Positions 49,358-58,218 are shown, counted from the first letter of the stretch. The stretch is 64,000 nt of DNA from Halobaculum roseum (GCF_019880245.1 NZ_CP082286.1:2498521-2562520), one strand, 5' to 3'. Made by a program: numbers and translations. Notes: generated by a model from the letters alone, not told the origin.

Positions 49358-50827
49358 ATGACCGACCCGGACGCCGAGGCCGACGGCGACGAGGACGCCG
49401 ACGATCCCGGCGACGAACCCGCCGCCGGCGACGACCTCGACGCGGTGCTTGCGGCGGTGTGCGAGCGGGTCACGCCCGACGCCGACGAGCGCGCGCGGAT
49501 GGAGGCGGCCGCCGCCGACCTTGCCAAGCGCGCCCGCGACGCCGTCGCGGATCTCCCGTCGCCCGCCGACGAGGCCGACGTGCTCACCGTCGGGTCGACC
49601 GCCCGCGGCACGTGGCTCGCGGGCGACCGCGACATCGACCTGTTCGTCCGGTTCCCGACGGCCCTCTCCCGGGAGGACCTGGAGCGGCTCGGCCTGCGCG
49701 TCGGCCACGCGGTGCTCCCCGACGGCGAGGAGGAGTACGCCGAACACCCGTACGTCGTCGGCGCCGTCGACGGCTTCGACGTGGACCTGGTCCCCTGCTA
49801 CGACGTCGACGCCGCCACCGAGATCCGAACGTCCGTCGACCGAACGCCGTTCCACAACGAGTACCTTCTCGACCGGCTGACCGACGACCTCGCGGACGAC
49901 GTTCGCGTCCTCAAGGCGTTCCTGAAGGGCGTCGGCGTCTACGGCAGCGACCTCCGGACCCGGGGATTCTCGGGGTATCTCACCGAGCTGCTCGTTCTCG
50001 AACACGGCGGCGCCCGCGGGACGCTGGAGGCGGTCGCCGACTGGCACCCGCCGGTCCGGTTCGACCCGGAGGACCACGGCACCGCCGAGTTCGACGACCC
50101 GCTCGTCGTCGTCGACCCGACCGACCCCGAGCGCAACGTCGCGGCCGTGCTCTCGGGCGACAACCTCGCGCGTCTCCAGCACCACGCGCGCGACCTGCTC
50201 GCGGACCCGCGGACGGACCCGTTCTTCCCCGAGCCGGCCGAGCCGATCTCGCCCGAGGAGGTCCGCGAGCACGTCCGCCGCCGCGGCACCGCCCCCCTGG
50301 CGGTCGCGTTCGACGCGCCCGACATCGTCGACGACCAGCTGTACCCCCAGCTCCGCCGGTCGCTGGCCGGTATCGAGCGGGAACTCGACGGGCTGGGGTT
50401 CGACGTGCTCCGGACCGCGACGTTCGCGGCCGAGCGCGACGAGGGGGACGAGGGGGAACGCGACCGGCGTGCGGTGCTGCTCGTCGAACTCGCCGATCGC
50501 GAACTCCCCGCCGTCGAACGTCACGAGGGGCCGCCGGTCCACGTCCGCGAGCACGCGGCCGGCTTCTACGGGAAGTACGCCGACGACCCCGACGCGTACG
50601 GCCCGTTCGTCGCCGACGGCCGCTACGTCGTCGAACGCGAGCGCGACCCCGCCGAGCGCGACGCGGTCGCGGTCCTCGAATCCGAGCGGATCTTTGAGGC
50701 CGCCCTCGGCGCGCGCGTGGAGTCGGCGCTGGAGCGCGGGTACGACGTCCTCGCCGGCGAGGCGGTCGCGACCCTGGCCGACGAGTTCGGCGCGGACCTG
50801 CGCGAGTACTTCGAGCCGTCGGTGTAG
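49358..50827 (+). CDS. cca: CCA-adding enzyme (archaeal class I tRNA nucleotidyltransferase)
   Basis: 489 residues. It adds or repairs the 3'-CCA of tRNAs; none of the tRNA genes here encodes CCA. The nucleotidyltransferase head has LTVGSTARGTWLAGDRDIDLFVRF (G-S and D-x-D, residues about 75-98) with a third Asp in DVDLVPCY; the central and tail domains of class I archaeal CCases follow (KAFLKGVGVYGSDLRTRGFSGYL). An acidic tail of about 25 residues precedes the domain. Starts at ATG 49358, divergent from the tRNA pair. Confidence 0.93.
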   Translation: MTDPDAEADGDEDADDPGDEPAAGDDLDAVLAAVCERVTPDADERARMEAAAADLAKRARDAVADLPSPADEADVLTVGSTARGTWLAGDRDIDLFVRFPTALSREDLERLGLRVGHAVLPDGEEEYAEHPYVVGAVDGFDVDLVPCYDVDAATEIRTSVDRTPFHNEYLLDRLTDDLADDVRVLKAFLKGVGVYGSDLRTRGFSGYLTELLVLEHGGARGTLEAVADWHPPVRFDPEDHGTAEFDDPLVVVDPTDPERNVAAVLSGDNLARLQHHARDLLADPRTDPFFPEPAEPISPEEVREHVRRRGTAPLAVAFDAPDIVDDQLYPQLRRSLAGIERELDGLGFDVLRTATFAAERDEGDEGERDRRAVLLVELADRELPAVERHEGPPVHVREHAAGFYGKYADDPDAYGPFVADGRYVVERERDPAERDAVAVLESERIFEAALGARVESALERGYDVLAGEAVATLADEFGADLREYFEPSV

Positions 50828-50882
50828 GACCCCCGACCGCCGGGTCTGTCCATCGCGGTGTGCCCGCGTCGATCACCGGTCC

Positions 50883-51896
50883 TCAGTCCAGGTCGAACCG
50901 CTCGCGAAGCTCCGCGACTATCGGGACGCTCTTCTCCTCGGGGTCTTTGTCCGGGTCGATCGGCGGGCGGCCGTCGAACGTCTCGTGGACCATCGCGACG
51001 CCCTCCGACAGCGTGTCGAGCCCGTACCCGCCCTCAAGCACGAACCCGAGGCCGGCGTCGATCTCCTCGGCGATGGTGCGCACGCGGTCGGCCATCAGCG
51101 CGTACCCCTCCGAGGAGACCCGCATCCGCGAGATCGGGTCGTGGCGGTGGGCGTCGAAGCCGGCGGAGACGATCAGGAGGTCGGGATCGAACCGATCGAG
51201 CACGGGGTCGAGCAGGTCGTCGATCGCGAGCAGGAAGTCGGCGTCGCCGGCGCCGGCGGGCAGCGGGACGTTCAGGGTCGTCCCCTCGCCGGCGCCCTCG
51301 CCGACCTCGGTCTCGTCGCCGGTGCCGGGGTAGAGGCCGTCCTCGTGGATCGACGCGTACAGCACGTCGCCGCGGTCGTAGAAGATGTCCTGCGTCCCGT
51401 TGCCGTGGTGCACGTCCCAGTCGAAGATCGCGACGCGGTCGGCGCCGGCGTCGTCGAGCGCGGACTGGGCGGCGACGGCGGCGTTGTTGACGAAACAGAA
51501 GCCCATGGCGTCGTCGTAGACGGCGTGGTGGCCCGGCGGCCGGCCGAGCGCGAACGGGGTGTCGCGACCGGGGGCGCCGGCGTCCGCGAGCGCCTCCTCG
51601 GCGGCCCACTGGGCCTGGCCGGCTGCCGCGCGGGCGGCGTCCCAGGTGCCGCCGGAGGCGACGGTGTCGGGATCCCAGTTGCCGCCGCCCGATTCGCAGA
51701 AGTCGACGACCTCGTCCACGTAGCCGGACTCGTGGACCGCGTCGATGGCGGCGCGCGAGGCGGGGTCGGCCTCGACGTACTCGACGCCGTGTTTTCGCTT
51801 GAGCCCCTCCCTGATCGCGCGGAGACGGTCCGGATTTTCGGGGTGTCGGTCGCCGGTGTCGTGGTCGAGACACGCCTCGCTGTAGCCGAACCGCAT
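50883..51896 (-). CDS. Histone deacetylase family protein (class II-like)
   Basis: 337 residues, arginase/deacetylase fold. Zinc and catalytic residues are intact: LGRPPGHHAVYDDAMGFC, then FDWDVHHGNGTQDIF, SAGFDAHRHDP and LEGGYGLD. It should remove acetyl groups from lysines (or a small-molecule acetamide). It starts 2 nt after the histone stop on the same strand, so the two are almost certainly cotranscribed. In Haloferax a deacetylase (HdaI) lies near the histone gene, as I recall. Confidence 0.92.
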   Translation of the reverse strand: MRFGYSEACLDHDTGDRHPENPDRLRAIREGLKRKHGVEYVEADPASRAAIDAVHESGYVDEVVDFCESGGGNWDPDTVASGGTWDAARAAAGQAQWAAEEALADAGAPGRDTPFALGRPPGHHAVYDDAMGFCFVNNAAVAAQSALDDAGADRVAIFDWDVHHGNGTQDIFYDRGDVLYASIHEDGLYPGTGDETEVGEGAGEGTTLNVPLPAGAGDADFLLAIDDLLDPVLDRFDPDLLIVSAGFDAHRHDPISRMRVSSEGYALMADRVRTIAEEIDAGLGFVLEGGYGLDTLSEGVAMVHETFDGRPPIDPDKDPEEKSVPIVAELRERFDLD

Positions 51897-51898
51897 CG

Positions 51899-52333
51899 CT
51901 ACCCCTCGAACAGCGCGAAGTACGTCTCGATGTCGTCGGCCTGGACGGTTCTGCGGTCGGCGTGGCGCGCGAGGAGGGCGGCCGCCCGGGCGACGTTGTC
52001 GGCGTAGTCCTCGAGGATGTCCGCGAGCGCGATGCGGGCGTCCATCGAGACGCGGTAGGAGTCGTCGATGTCGAGGCGCGCGATCCGGTCGACGGGCGCG
52101 ATGGGCAGCGTCAGCGTCGAGCGCTCGACCACCTGCTCGACGCCGAAGTCGGCCGGCATCAGCGTCTTTCTCCCGTCCTCGGCTGCCTGCTCGGCCGCGT
52201 CGACCGCCAGCGACGCCCCGTGCCGTTGCACGCGTCCGGCCAACTCCTCGGCCGCGCCGGCGCTGACCCGGAGGTCACCCGCGTTCCGTCGGATGACGTC
52301 GTCGACGGGTGCGAACGGCAACTCGACAGTCAT
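51899..52333 (-). CDS. Doublet archaeal histone (two fused histone folds)
   Basis: 144 residues containing two histone folds in tandem: VELPFAPVDDVIRRNAG ... LMPADFGVEQVVE (about 1-67) and TLPIAPVDRIARLDI ... VQADDIETYFALF (about 73-142). Each has the LPxAPVDR-type first helix and the T/Q-A-D-D-x-E ending of HMf histones. Haloarchaeal histones are of this fused, acidic type and behave as sequence-selective regulators more than as packaging proteins. Start at 52333 (MTVELPFAP); followed by the deacetylase gene. Confidence 0.92.
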   Translation of the reverse strand: MTVELPFAPVDDVIRRNAGDLRVSAGAAEELAGRVQRHGASLAVDAAEQAAEDGRKTLMPADFGVEQVVERSTLTLPIAPVDRIARLDIDDSYRVSMDARIALADILEDYADNVARAAALLARHADRRTVQADDIETYFALFEG

Positions 52334-52432
52334 ACACATACGCCGGTGTGTGGCGTGTATAACGCTTTCCGTTGGCGTGGTTACCGCCCCCACGCGGCCC
52401 GCGGATCCGGCGCGGCGATCCGCAAGTTCCCG

Positions 52433-53884
52433 TCAGAACACGTCGTCGGCGTCGATGGTCCCGTCGCGCTCGACGCCGCGGACGGTTACCTCCTCGCCGA
52501 GGCGGAGGTTCGCCGAGGTCTCGACCGACCGCGTCTCCGTGCCGTCGTCGAGGACGACCGGGTCGCCCGCCTGCACGACCGTCCCGGTGAACTCCACGAC
52601 GCCGCCGTCGTCGCTCGCGTCCGCGCCGGTCGCCTCGTCGCCGTCGGCCTCGGCCGTCGCCGCGGCGGTCGACTCGGACGAACTGTCGGCGGACGAACCG
52701 GTCGACTCGAAGGAATCGAGGCCGCCCTGACCCGCGTCGCGGCCGCTCGCCCCGGCCGCGTCGTCGGCGGTTCCGCCGGCGGCGTCCTCCAGCACGGTCA
52801 CCGAGGAGCGCCAGCCGGCGGAGGCTTCGAGGTCGTCCTGCCAGCCGTCCTGGACCTCCACGTCGGTGAAGACGACGCGGTCCGCGAGGTCGATGTCGCG
52901 GTCGGCCTTGTCGCCCCACAGGGCCACCCGGATCTCGCCGGTGTCGTCCTTGATGCGGACGTTCCTGACCTGTCCCTGCGAGCCGTCGTCGCGGTCGAAC
53001 GTACGCTTCTCGCTCGTCTCGATGACGCCGCCGGCGATGTCGACCACGTCCTCCAGCTCCAGGTCGTCGATGTCGGTCGTCTCGGGGACGTACTCCACGT
53101 CCTCGTCGACCTCCTCGATGGCGCCCCGGGAGCCGACGTGGAGCTCGAGGTCGCCGTCGCGCTCGCGGACGTAGCCGTCGACGACCTCGACCGTCGTGCC
53201 GGCCGCCAGTTCCTCGACGCGGTCGGCCATCTCGTCCCACATGGTGACGCGCACGCGACCGGTCTCGTCGCCGACGGTCATGTTCGACACCTTCCCCTCG
53301 GTGCCGTCGTCGCGGTCGAACGTCCGGACGGTGTCGGTGTCGAGGATCACGCCCAGCAGGTCCACGTCGGAGGCGCCCATCGTGAGGTCCTCGACGCGGT
53401 ACTGTTCGACCGCCTCCACGTCGACCTCGGCGTCCGGGTCGGGTTCGACCTTGTCGACGGCGACCTCCAGCCCGCTGTACCCCTCCTTCGGGCGACCCAT
53501 GATCCGGAGCACGTCGCCCGCCTGGAGGTTCTCCTTCGCGTCGACGGCGACCTGGTCCCACAGCGAGATGGTGATCCGGCCGGACTCGTCGGCGACCTCG
53601 ACGTTGAGGACGTGGCCGTCCTCGTCCTCGCCGTCGCGCTCGAAGGTGCGCACCTCGCCGACGGTCATCACCTTCGCGAGGAACTTCACGTCGTCCATCC
53701 CCGGCTCGATGTCGGCGACGCTGTTGACCTCCTCGTCGCGCAGCTCGTGGGCGATGAGCATCGCCGCGGTCTCCTCGTCGGCCAGCCCGCCCATGTCCTC
53801 GACCTTCTGCTCGACGGCGGCCTCGAACTCCTCGAAGGGGACGTCGGCGTCCAGGTCGTCGTAGACGTCCTCGATAGCGCCCAT
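52433..53884 (-). CDS. rpa2: Replication protein A, stand-alone multi-OB-fold type (Rpa2-like)
   Basis: 483 residues, single-stranded DNA-binding protein. Three OB folds are repeated at about 80-165, 175-265 and 285-365; each has the same core (VRTFERDG..., VRTFDRDDGTEGKVSNMTVG, KRTFDRDDGSQGQVRNVRIK) ending in a Trp-containing strand (ISLWDQ, VTMWDE, VALWGD). A Ser/Ala-rich linker follows and a fourth, short OB-like domain closes the protein. Start at 53884 (MGAIEDVYDDLD). Rpa2-type, since no Rpe partner gene is adjacent. Confidence 0.9.
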   Translation of the reverse strand: MGAIEDVYDDLDADVPFEEFEAAVEQKVEDMGGLADEETAAMLIAHELRDEEVNSVADIEPGMDDVKFLAKVMTVGEVRTFERDGEDEDGHVLNVEVADESGRITISLWDQVAVDAKENLQAGDVLRIMGRPKEGYSGLEVAVDKVEPDPDAEVDVEAVEQYRVEDLTMGASDVDLLGVILDTDTVRTFDRDDGTEGKVSNMTVGDETGRVRVTMWDEMADRVEELAAGTTVEVVDGYVRERDGDLELHVGSRGAIEEVDEDVEYVPETTDIDDLELEDVVDIAGGVIETSEKRTFDRDDGSQGQVRNVRIKDDTGEIRVALWGDKADRDIDLADRVVFTDVEVQDGWQDDLEASAGWRSSVTVLEDAAGGTADDAAGASGRDAGQGGLDSFESTGSSADSSSESTAAATAEADGDEATGADASDDGGVVEFTGTVVQAGDPVVLDDGTETRSVETSANLRLGEEVTVRGVERDGTIDADDVF

Positions 53885-54042
53885 AGTCGTACCGGGACCC
53901 AGGCAACTCCCGCGCATAAGGGTTCTCGTTCGTCCGGATCCCTCGCTCGCGCTGCCGGTCCCGGCGTCGTCGGTGCCCCCCGCGCTCGGCGACTCGTCGG
54001 TCATACGCGGGCTGTGTCGGGATCGTATTTGAGGCTACGCGC

Positions 54043-54561
54043 TCACCGCGTCACGTCGGTCACGGTTCGGACCTCGTCCATCGACTCGTGTTCGACGACG
54101 ACGCTCGTCGGGAGGCCGCCCTCGAAGGTGACGGACGCCTCGTACTCGCGGTAGACGATCTGCTGGGTGCAGACGTCCCCGCCCTCCCGGACCGTCTCCA
54201 CGCGGACGCGGAGTTCGTCGGCGTCGGCATCGTACTCGACCGACTTCAGCGACGCCTGCATGCAGCCGTTCTTGCCCGAGATGACGCCCGATACCGTCAC
54301 CGCGTCGCCGCCGAACGCGACGCTTGCGGACTCACCGGGCTCGCTCGCGTCGCCGGTGCGAGCGAACGACCGGTCGACGACCGACGGCGATCCCGTCCCC
54401 GTGTCGGTCGGCGGCCCCGTCCCGGCTGGCGTCTTCGTGGGCGTCTCCGACGGTTCGGTCGTCGGTTCGTCGCCGCCGCCCGATCCACCGCCGCCGGTAC
54501 AGCCCGCCAGCGCGGTCGACCCGGCACCGGCCACGAGCGTGAGGACGGTGCGTCTGTCCAT
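54043..54561 (-). CDS. Tat-type lipoprotein, unknown function
   Basis: 172 residues. N-terminus MDRRTVLTLVAGAGSTALAGC carries a twin-arginine pair and a lipobox (L-A-G-C, Cys 21), so it is exported folded and lipid-anchored. A Gly/Thr/Pro spacer follows (about 22-65), then a small beta domain with one Cys pair (GKNGCMQASL and GGDVCTQQIV), possibly a disulfide. Widespread haloarchaeal type; function not assigned. Start at the ATG at 54561. Confidence 0.85.
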   Translation of the reverse strand: MDRRTVLTLVAGAGSTALAGCTGGGGSGGGDEPTTEPSETPTKTPAGTGPPTDTGTGSPSVVDRSFARTGDASEPGESASVAFGGDAVTVSGVISGKNGCMQASLKSVEYDADADELRVRVETVREGGDVCTQQIVYREYEASVTFEGGLPTSVVVEHESMDEVRTVTDVTR

Positions 54562-54691
54562 GTTTCACCGGTCCTCGGCTGAACGCAAAAGTTCGACGTA
54601 GACACAAGCGGGCCTTTGTGCCACGGCGGTCGGTCGCACGGGTCGGTCGGATCGGAATCCCTTTACGTGGCCCCGGCGTCGGTTGAGTTGA

Positions 54692-54764
54692 GTCCGGGTA
54701 GGGTAGTGGACTATCCTCTTGGCTTGCGGAGCCAGGGACCGGAGTTCAAATCTCCGTCCGGACG
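54692..54764 (+). tRNA. tRNA-Arg (GCG)
   Basis: 73 nt cloverleaf without intron. Acceptor GTCCGGG pairs with TCCGGAC (one G-T pair), discriminator G. Anticodon stem TTGGC/GCCAG encloses TTGCGGA, giving anticodon GCG (Arg CGC/CGU). T-arm CGGAG-TTCAAAT-CTCCG. No CCA encoded. Its T-arm and acceptor end recur several times in the repeat array immediately downstream. Confidence 0.95.
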
Positions 54765-55500
54765 TTTTCGGCGACACAACGCGACGAGCGAAGCGAGGAG
54801 CAGTGTCGCCATTGGAGTCTATACACGGAGATTTGAATCGAACAGTCGCAGCCCGCGAGCGAAGCGAGCGGGACCGTCTGTTCAGAGTTCAAATCTCCGT
54901 CCGGACGTTCCTTCACTCACTTCGTTCGTTCAGTCACGTCCGACGTGCCCACGCTCACTTCGTTCGCGTGGACTCCGTCCGGACGTTCTTACCGCGCCGC
55001 CACACTGCGAGCGACTTCTGTCGCTCGCACGACGCGGCGCGGTTATCGCTCTGCATACGGAAATTTGAGCAGCGAACGAGCGAGCGTCAGCGAGCGAAGT
55101 GAGTGAGTTCAAATCTCCGTCCGGACGTTTTCGAGGCGCAACGACGACGAGCGAAGCGAGTCGTCCGCGCCGAATTTCAGTCTATACACGGAGATTTGAA
55201 TCGAACAGTCGCAGCCCGCGAGCGAAGCGAGCGGGACCGTCTGTTCAGAGTTCAAATCTCCGTCCGGACGTTCCTTCACTCACTTCGTTCGTTCAGTCAC
55301 GTCCGGCCGTGTTCACACTCGCTCGTTCACGGGTCGCTTCGCTCCCCGTTCACGGTCGCGGTCTCACTTCGTTCGACCGCGCACCGCTCGCGTGAACTCC
55401 GTCCGGACGTTCTTACCGCGCCGCCACACCGCGAGCGACTTCCGTCGCTCGCACGACGCGGCGCGGTTGTCGCTCTGCATACGGACAATTGCACAGCGAG
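54765..55500 (+). repeat. Tandem tRNA-Arg-derived repeat array
   Basis: Direct copies of the tRNA 3' end (T-arm plus acceptor, 25 nt with the gene's own at 54742-54766) lie at 54885-54909, 55105-55129 and 55248-55272; shorter 15-nt copies (CTCCGTCCGGACGTT) at 54973-54987 and 55397-55411. Inverted T-arm copies (ACGGAGATTTGAA) are at about 54827-54839 and 55186-55198, with weaker ones near 55058 and 55480. The full copies recur at 363 bp, so the locus is a tandem duplication. Stem-loops (54770-54777 with 54803-54810) and GCGAGCGAAGCGAGC palindromes fill the spacers. No gene is supported. Confidence 0.85.
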
Positions 55501-55546
55501 CGACCGCCACGGACAGACTGAAACGCGCGCCCGTCCGAGTTCCGCT

Positions 55547-56284
55547 GTGACCACCAGCGACGCCCCGGCACCGGACGACTCGGCCCGCGTCGCGGCGCTG
55601 CGTGCCGGCCTCGCGCTGTACGCGGCCGGCGAGTACCACGCCGCCCACGACCCGTGGGAGGCGGTGTGGCTCGACATCAGGAGCGCCGTCGCCGCCGCGG
55701 GAGACGGCGCCGGCGACCCGGACGCGTCCGCCGACATCGACACCGCCGACGACGCGGCGGCCGACACCCTCGTTCGCGACGAGGCGCTGTTTCACGGGCT
55801 GATCCAGTTCACCGCCGCCCAGTACCACGCCCGCGAGCGCAACTGGTCGGGCGCGGTCGGCCTCGCCGAGAGCGGACGCGGGTACCTCGCCGACGTGCCG
55901 GACAACTACCGCGGCGTCGACGTGGCGGCCGCGCGCGACGCGCTCGCCCGACTGCGGGCCGACCCGGAACGCGTCGAGCGCGAGCCGGCGCCGCCGCTGA
56001 CCCACGAGGGCGAGCGCGTCGCCGCCGAATCGCTGTCGCTGGAGGCGGTCGCGCTGGCGGCCGAGGCGCTGGCGGAGGAGCACGGGCTCGACGCCGACGC
56101 GGTCGCGGACGCGGCGCGGTTCGCCAGCGAGGAGGAAGCGGCCGGCCGTTCGCGCTTCGCGGCGCTGCTGTTCGACTTCGTCCGCGCCGGCGACGCGGGA
56201 TCGCGGGGGATCGTGTACGACCGGCTCACGGGGTTGGTCGAACAGGAGCGGCGCAAGGAGGAGGACGTGGAGGGGCTGTTCTGA
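55547..56284 (+). CDS. DUF309-family protein
   Basis: 245 residues, all-helical. The DUF309 signature is at the N-terminus: GLALYAAGEYHAAHDPWEAVWL, with H/E residues that may bind metal; a second motif, FHGLIQFTAAQYHARERNW, follows. Biochemical role unknown. The GTG at 55547 is chosen since the in-frame sequence upstream runs through the tRNA-Arg repeat array and lacks family features. Confidence 0.82.
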   Translation: MTTSDAPAPDDSARVAALRAGLALYAAGEYHAAHDPWEAVWLDIRSAVAAAGDGAGDPDASADIDTADDAAADTLVRDEALFHGLIQFTAAQYHARERNWSGAVGLAESGRGYLADVPDNYRGVDVAAARDALARLRADPERVEREPAPPLTHEGERVAAESLSLEAVALAAEALAEEHGLDADAVADAARFASEEEAAGRSRFAALLFDFVRAGDAGSRGIVYDRLTGLVEQERRKEEDVEGLF

Positions 56285-56324
56285 GCGTCGTCGCGTCGGG
56301 GACGGCGGCGCGGATCGAGGGCGA

Positions 56325-57128
56325 CTACGCCGAGTCCGGCTCGACTTCCTCCCGCGGCTCCCCGCCGAAGGTGTACTCCGCGGAGTTGTCCTGCGGGTCG
56401 TAGCCGAGCACCTCACGGGCGCGCTCGATGGAGTAGTACTTGCGGTCGTTGTCGGAGATGCCGTAGACGATCTCGTAGCCGTAGTCGGCCGCGAGACAGC
56501 GGTCGAACAGGTGCGCGCAGTCGCGGTGGGAGAGCCACATCGCCTGCCCGCGCTCGTACTCCTTCGGCGGGTGGCCCTTCGTGAGGTTGCCGATGCGGAC
56601 GCACGCGACCGTCAGGTCGTGCGTGTCGTGGTAGTAGCGTCCGAGCGTCTCGCCGGCGGCCTTCGAGACGCCGTAGAGGTTCGAGGGTCGGGGAAGCTCC
56701 GAGCCGTCCAGGCGGAACTCGTCGTCCTTGCGGTACATGTGGGGGGTCCGGTCGTCGGTCTCGTAGGCGCCGACGGCGTGGTTCGAGGAGGCGAAGACGA
56801 ACCGGTCGACGCCGGCGTCGACGGCGGCCTCGAACATCGTCTGCGTGCCGTCGATGTTGTTCGCGAGGACGGAGTCCCACGGGGCGTTCGGCCGCGGGTC
56901 GCCAGCGAGGTGGACGACCGCGCCGACGCCCTCGACGGCCTCGCGGACGCCGGCGTCGTCGGTCACGTCCGCGACGAACACGTCGTCGTCCGTGACGCCG
57001 TCGGGCAGCGCGTCGGCGGCGACGGGCTCGCGGTCGAGGAGTCGCCAGTCGTACGCCTCGCCGATGCCGGCGAGGATAGCGCGGCCGACGCGGCCGCCCG
57101 CCCCGGTGAGCAGTACCGGTTCGTCCAT
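56325..57128 (-). CDS. azf: NAD-dependent glucose-6-phosphate dehydrogenase (Azf type), extended SDR
   Basis: 267 residues. Rossmann motif LLTGAGGRVGRAIL, SSNHAVGAYE with the catalytic Ser/Asn region, and Y-x3-K in SNLYGVSKAAGE. It matches the archaeal zwischenferment, Azf, of Haloferax volcanii, which starts the oxidative pentose phosphate pathway and is derived from the uronate-dehydrogenase-like SDR group. From memory azf is close to rpa2 and histone genes in Haloferax, as it is here. Start at the ATG at 57128. Confidence 0.85.
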   Translation of the reverse strand: MDEPVLLTGAGGRVGRAILAGIGEAYDWRLLDREPVAADALPDGVTDDDVFVADVTDDAGVREAVEGVGAVVHLAGDPRPNAPWDSVLANNIDGTQTMFEAAVDAGVDRFVFASSNHAVGAYETDDRTPHMYRKDDEFRLDGSELPRPSNLYGVSKAAGETLGRYYHDTHDLTVACVRIGNLTKGHPPKEYERGQAMWLSHRDCAHLFDRCLAADYGYEIVYGISDNDRKYYSIERAREVLGYDPQDNSAEYTFGGEPREEVEPDSA

Positions 57129-57275
57129 TCGGTGAGATATCCGACGAGCGCGGGTAAGTAAGGTGCGGTTCGACCGGCGTTCTCATCCCGGCTGACACGT
57201 CGCTCGGACGGACGACCCGCGGTTCGGACGCAGTCACTCGGTACGCCTTTGCCCGAGCCCCGTCCACCGTCTGCC

Positions 57276-57626
57276 ATGGCTACCGACGCCCAGCAGGCGT
57301 GTTTCGAGGCCGGCATCAAGTTCGGCTCGCTGTACCATCAGTTCGCGGGAACGCCCGTTTCTCCCCGGAGCACACGCTCGCTGGAGACGGCGATCGCCGA
57401 GTCGATCGAGAACCAGCCGTACTGCGAGTCCGTGACCGTCGCCATCGACGACGACGCCGTCGCGGCGGACATCGACCACGAGAACGGCTACACCGAGCTG
57501 TCCGGGCACCTGATGGAGGTCGAGATGCGCGTCGCGTACGAGGGCGTCACCGTCCGCACGCGCATGGAGATGGAGGACGGCTACCCGCTGATGAAGCTCG
57601 TCGAGGTCGTCGAACCGGACGACTGA
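57276..57626 (+). CDS. mptD: Dihydroneopterin aldolase, archaeal type (MptD)
   Basis: 116 residues. The family start MATDAQQACFEAGIKFGSLYHQFAGTPVS matches archaeal MptD, which cleaves 7,8-dihydroneopterin to glycolaldehyde and 6-hydroxymethyl-dihydropterin for pterin/folate-like cofactor synthesis (tetrahydrofolate in haloarchaea). The catalytic-type EAG-IKFG-LYHQ segment and a later GHLMEVEMRVAYEG are intact. Start at the ATG at 57276; alone in its neighbourhood. Confidence 0.85.
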   Translation: MATDAQQACFEAGIKFGSLYHQFAGTPVSPRSTRSLETAIAESIENQPYCESVTVAIDDDAVAADIDHENGYTELSGHLMEVEMRVAYEGVTVRTRMEMEDGYPLMKLVEVVEPDD

Positions 57627-57719
57627 CGGCCGGATTCGACCGGCTCGGTCCGCGCCGCCGCCGATTTCACTTTCACTTTCGGGCGACCGCTTAAGAAGGT
57701 CCCCGGCGAATCCGGAGGT

Positions 57720-58163
57720 ATGCCGCAGTCTACCTTCGACGACGACGACCTGTTCGGGGAGGCGGCCGACGAGATGCGCGAGGACGTGGAGACGCACCTC
57801 CGGGCCGCGAAGGCGACGCTGCCGGACGCCGACGCCGTCTGGGAGACGGACGCCGACAACGTGCTCGGCGCGCTCAACGGGCTCCGGTCGGCGCTGGACA
57901 CCGGCGACGCCGTCGAGGAGCTCCGGCAGGCGAAAAAGCAGTACGTGCTGGGCGAGCGCGCCGGCGCGTTCGAGGACGACGAGGAACTGGCCGCGGAGAT
58001 CGACGAGCTCCAGGAACTGGTCGAGACCCTCGAGGAGGCACACGAGCAGGTCGGCGAGCTGACGAGCGTCGTCCCGCAGATCAAAGGCGACCTGGAGGAC
58101 GCCCACGCCGAGGGCGTCGACCCGGACGCGGACGCCGACGACGCGGAGGAGGCCGAGGCGTAA
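57720..58163 (+). CDS. Haloarchaeal DUF5790-like protein
   Basis: 147 residues, acidic and helical. N-terminus MPQSTFDDDDLFGEAADEMRED and the following DADAVWETDADNVLGALNGLRSAL are shared by a family conserved across Halobacteria, which I associate with DUF5790. Two helices with coiled-coil character follow (ELAAEIDELQELVETLEEAH). Function unknown. Starts at ATG 57720, after a 93-nt gap. Confidence 0.82.
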   Translation: MPQSTFDDDDLFGEAADEMREDVETHLRAAKATLPDADAVWETDADNVLGALNGLRSALDTGDAVEELRQAKKQYVLGERAGAFEDDEELAAEIDELQELVETLEEAHEQVGELTSVVPQIKGDLEDAHAEGVDPDADADDAEEAEA

Positions 58164-58218
58164 CCGTCGACCTCGGCTGGCCGTTCCCGACGATCTCAGC
58201 CGGCCCTCCCCGCCGTTC

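Noticed and set aside
54742-55411. CRISPR array
   Set aside because: Copies are irregularly spaced, some are inverted, and each matches the adjacent tRNA-Arg 3' end. There are no uniform spacers or cas genes.
54885-55411. Additional tRNA genes
   Set aside because: The copies contain only the T-arm and acceptor 3' strand; no D-arm, anticodon arm or 5' acceptor strand is present.
55103-55546. N-terminal extension of the DUF309 protein
   Set aside because: The open frame runs through tRNA-derived repeats with no protein-like sequence; the family starts at the GTG at 55547.
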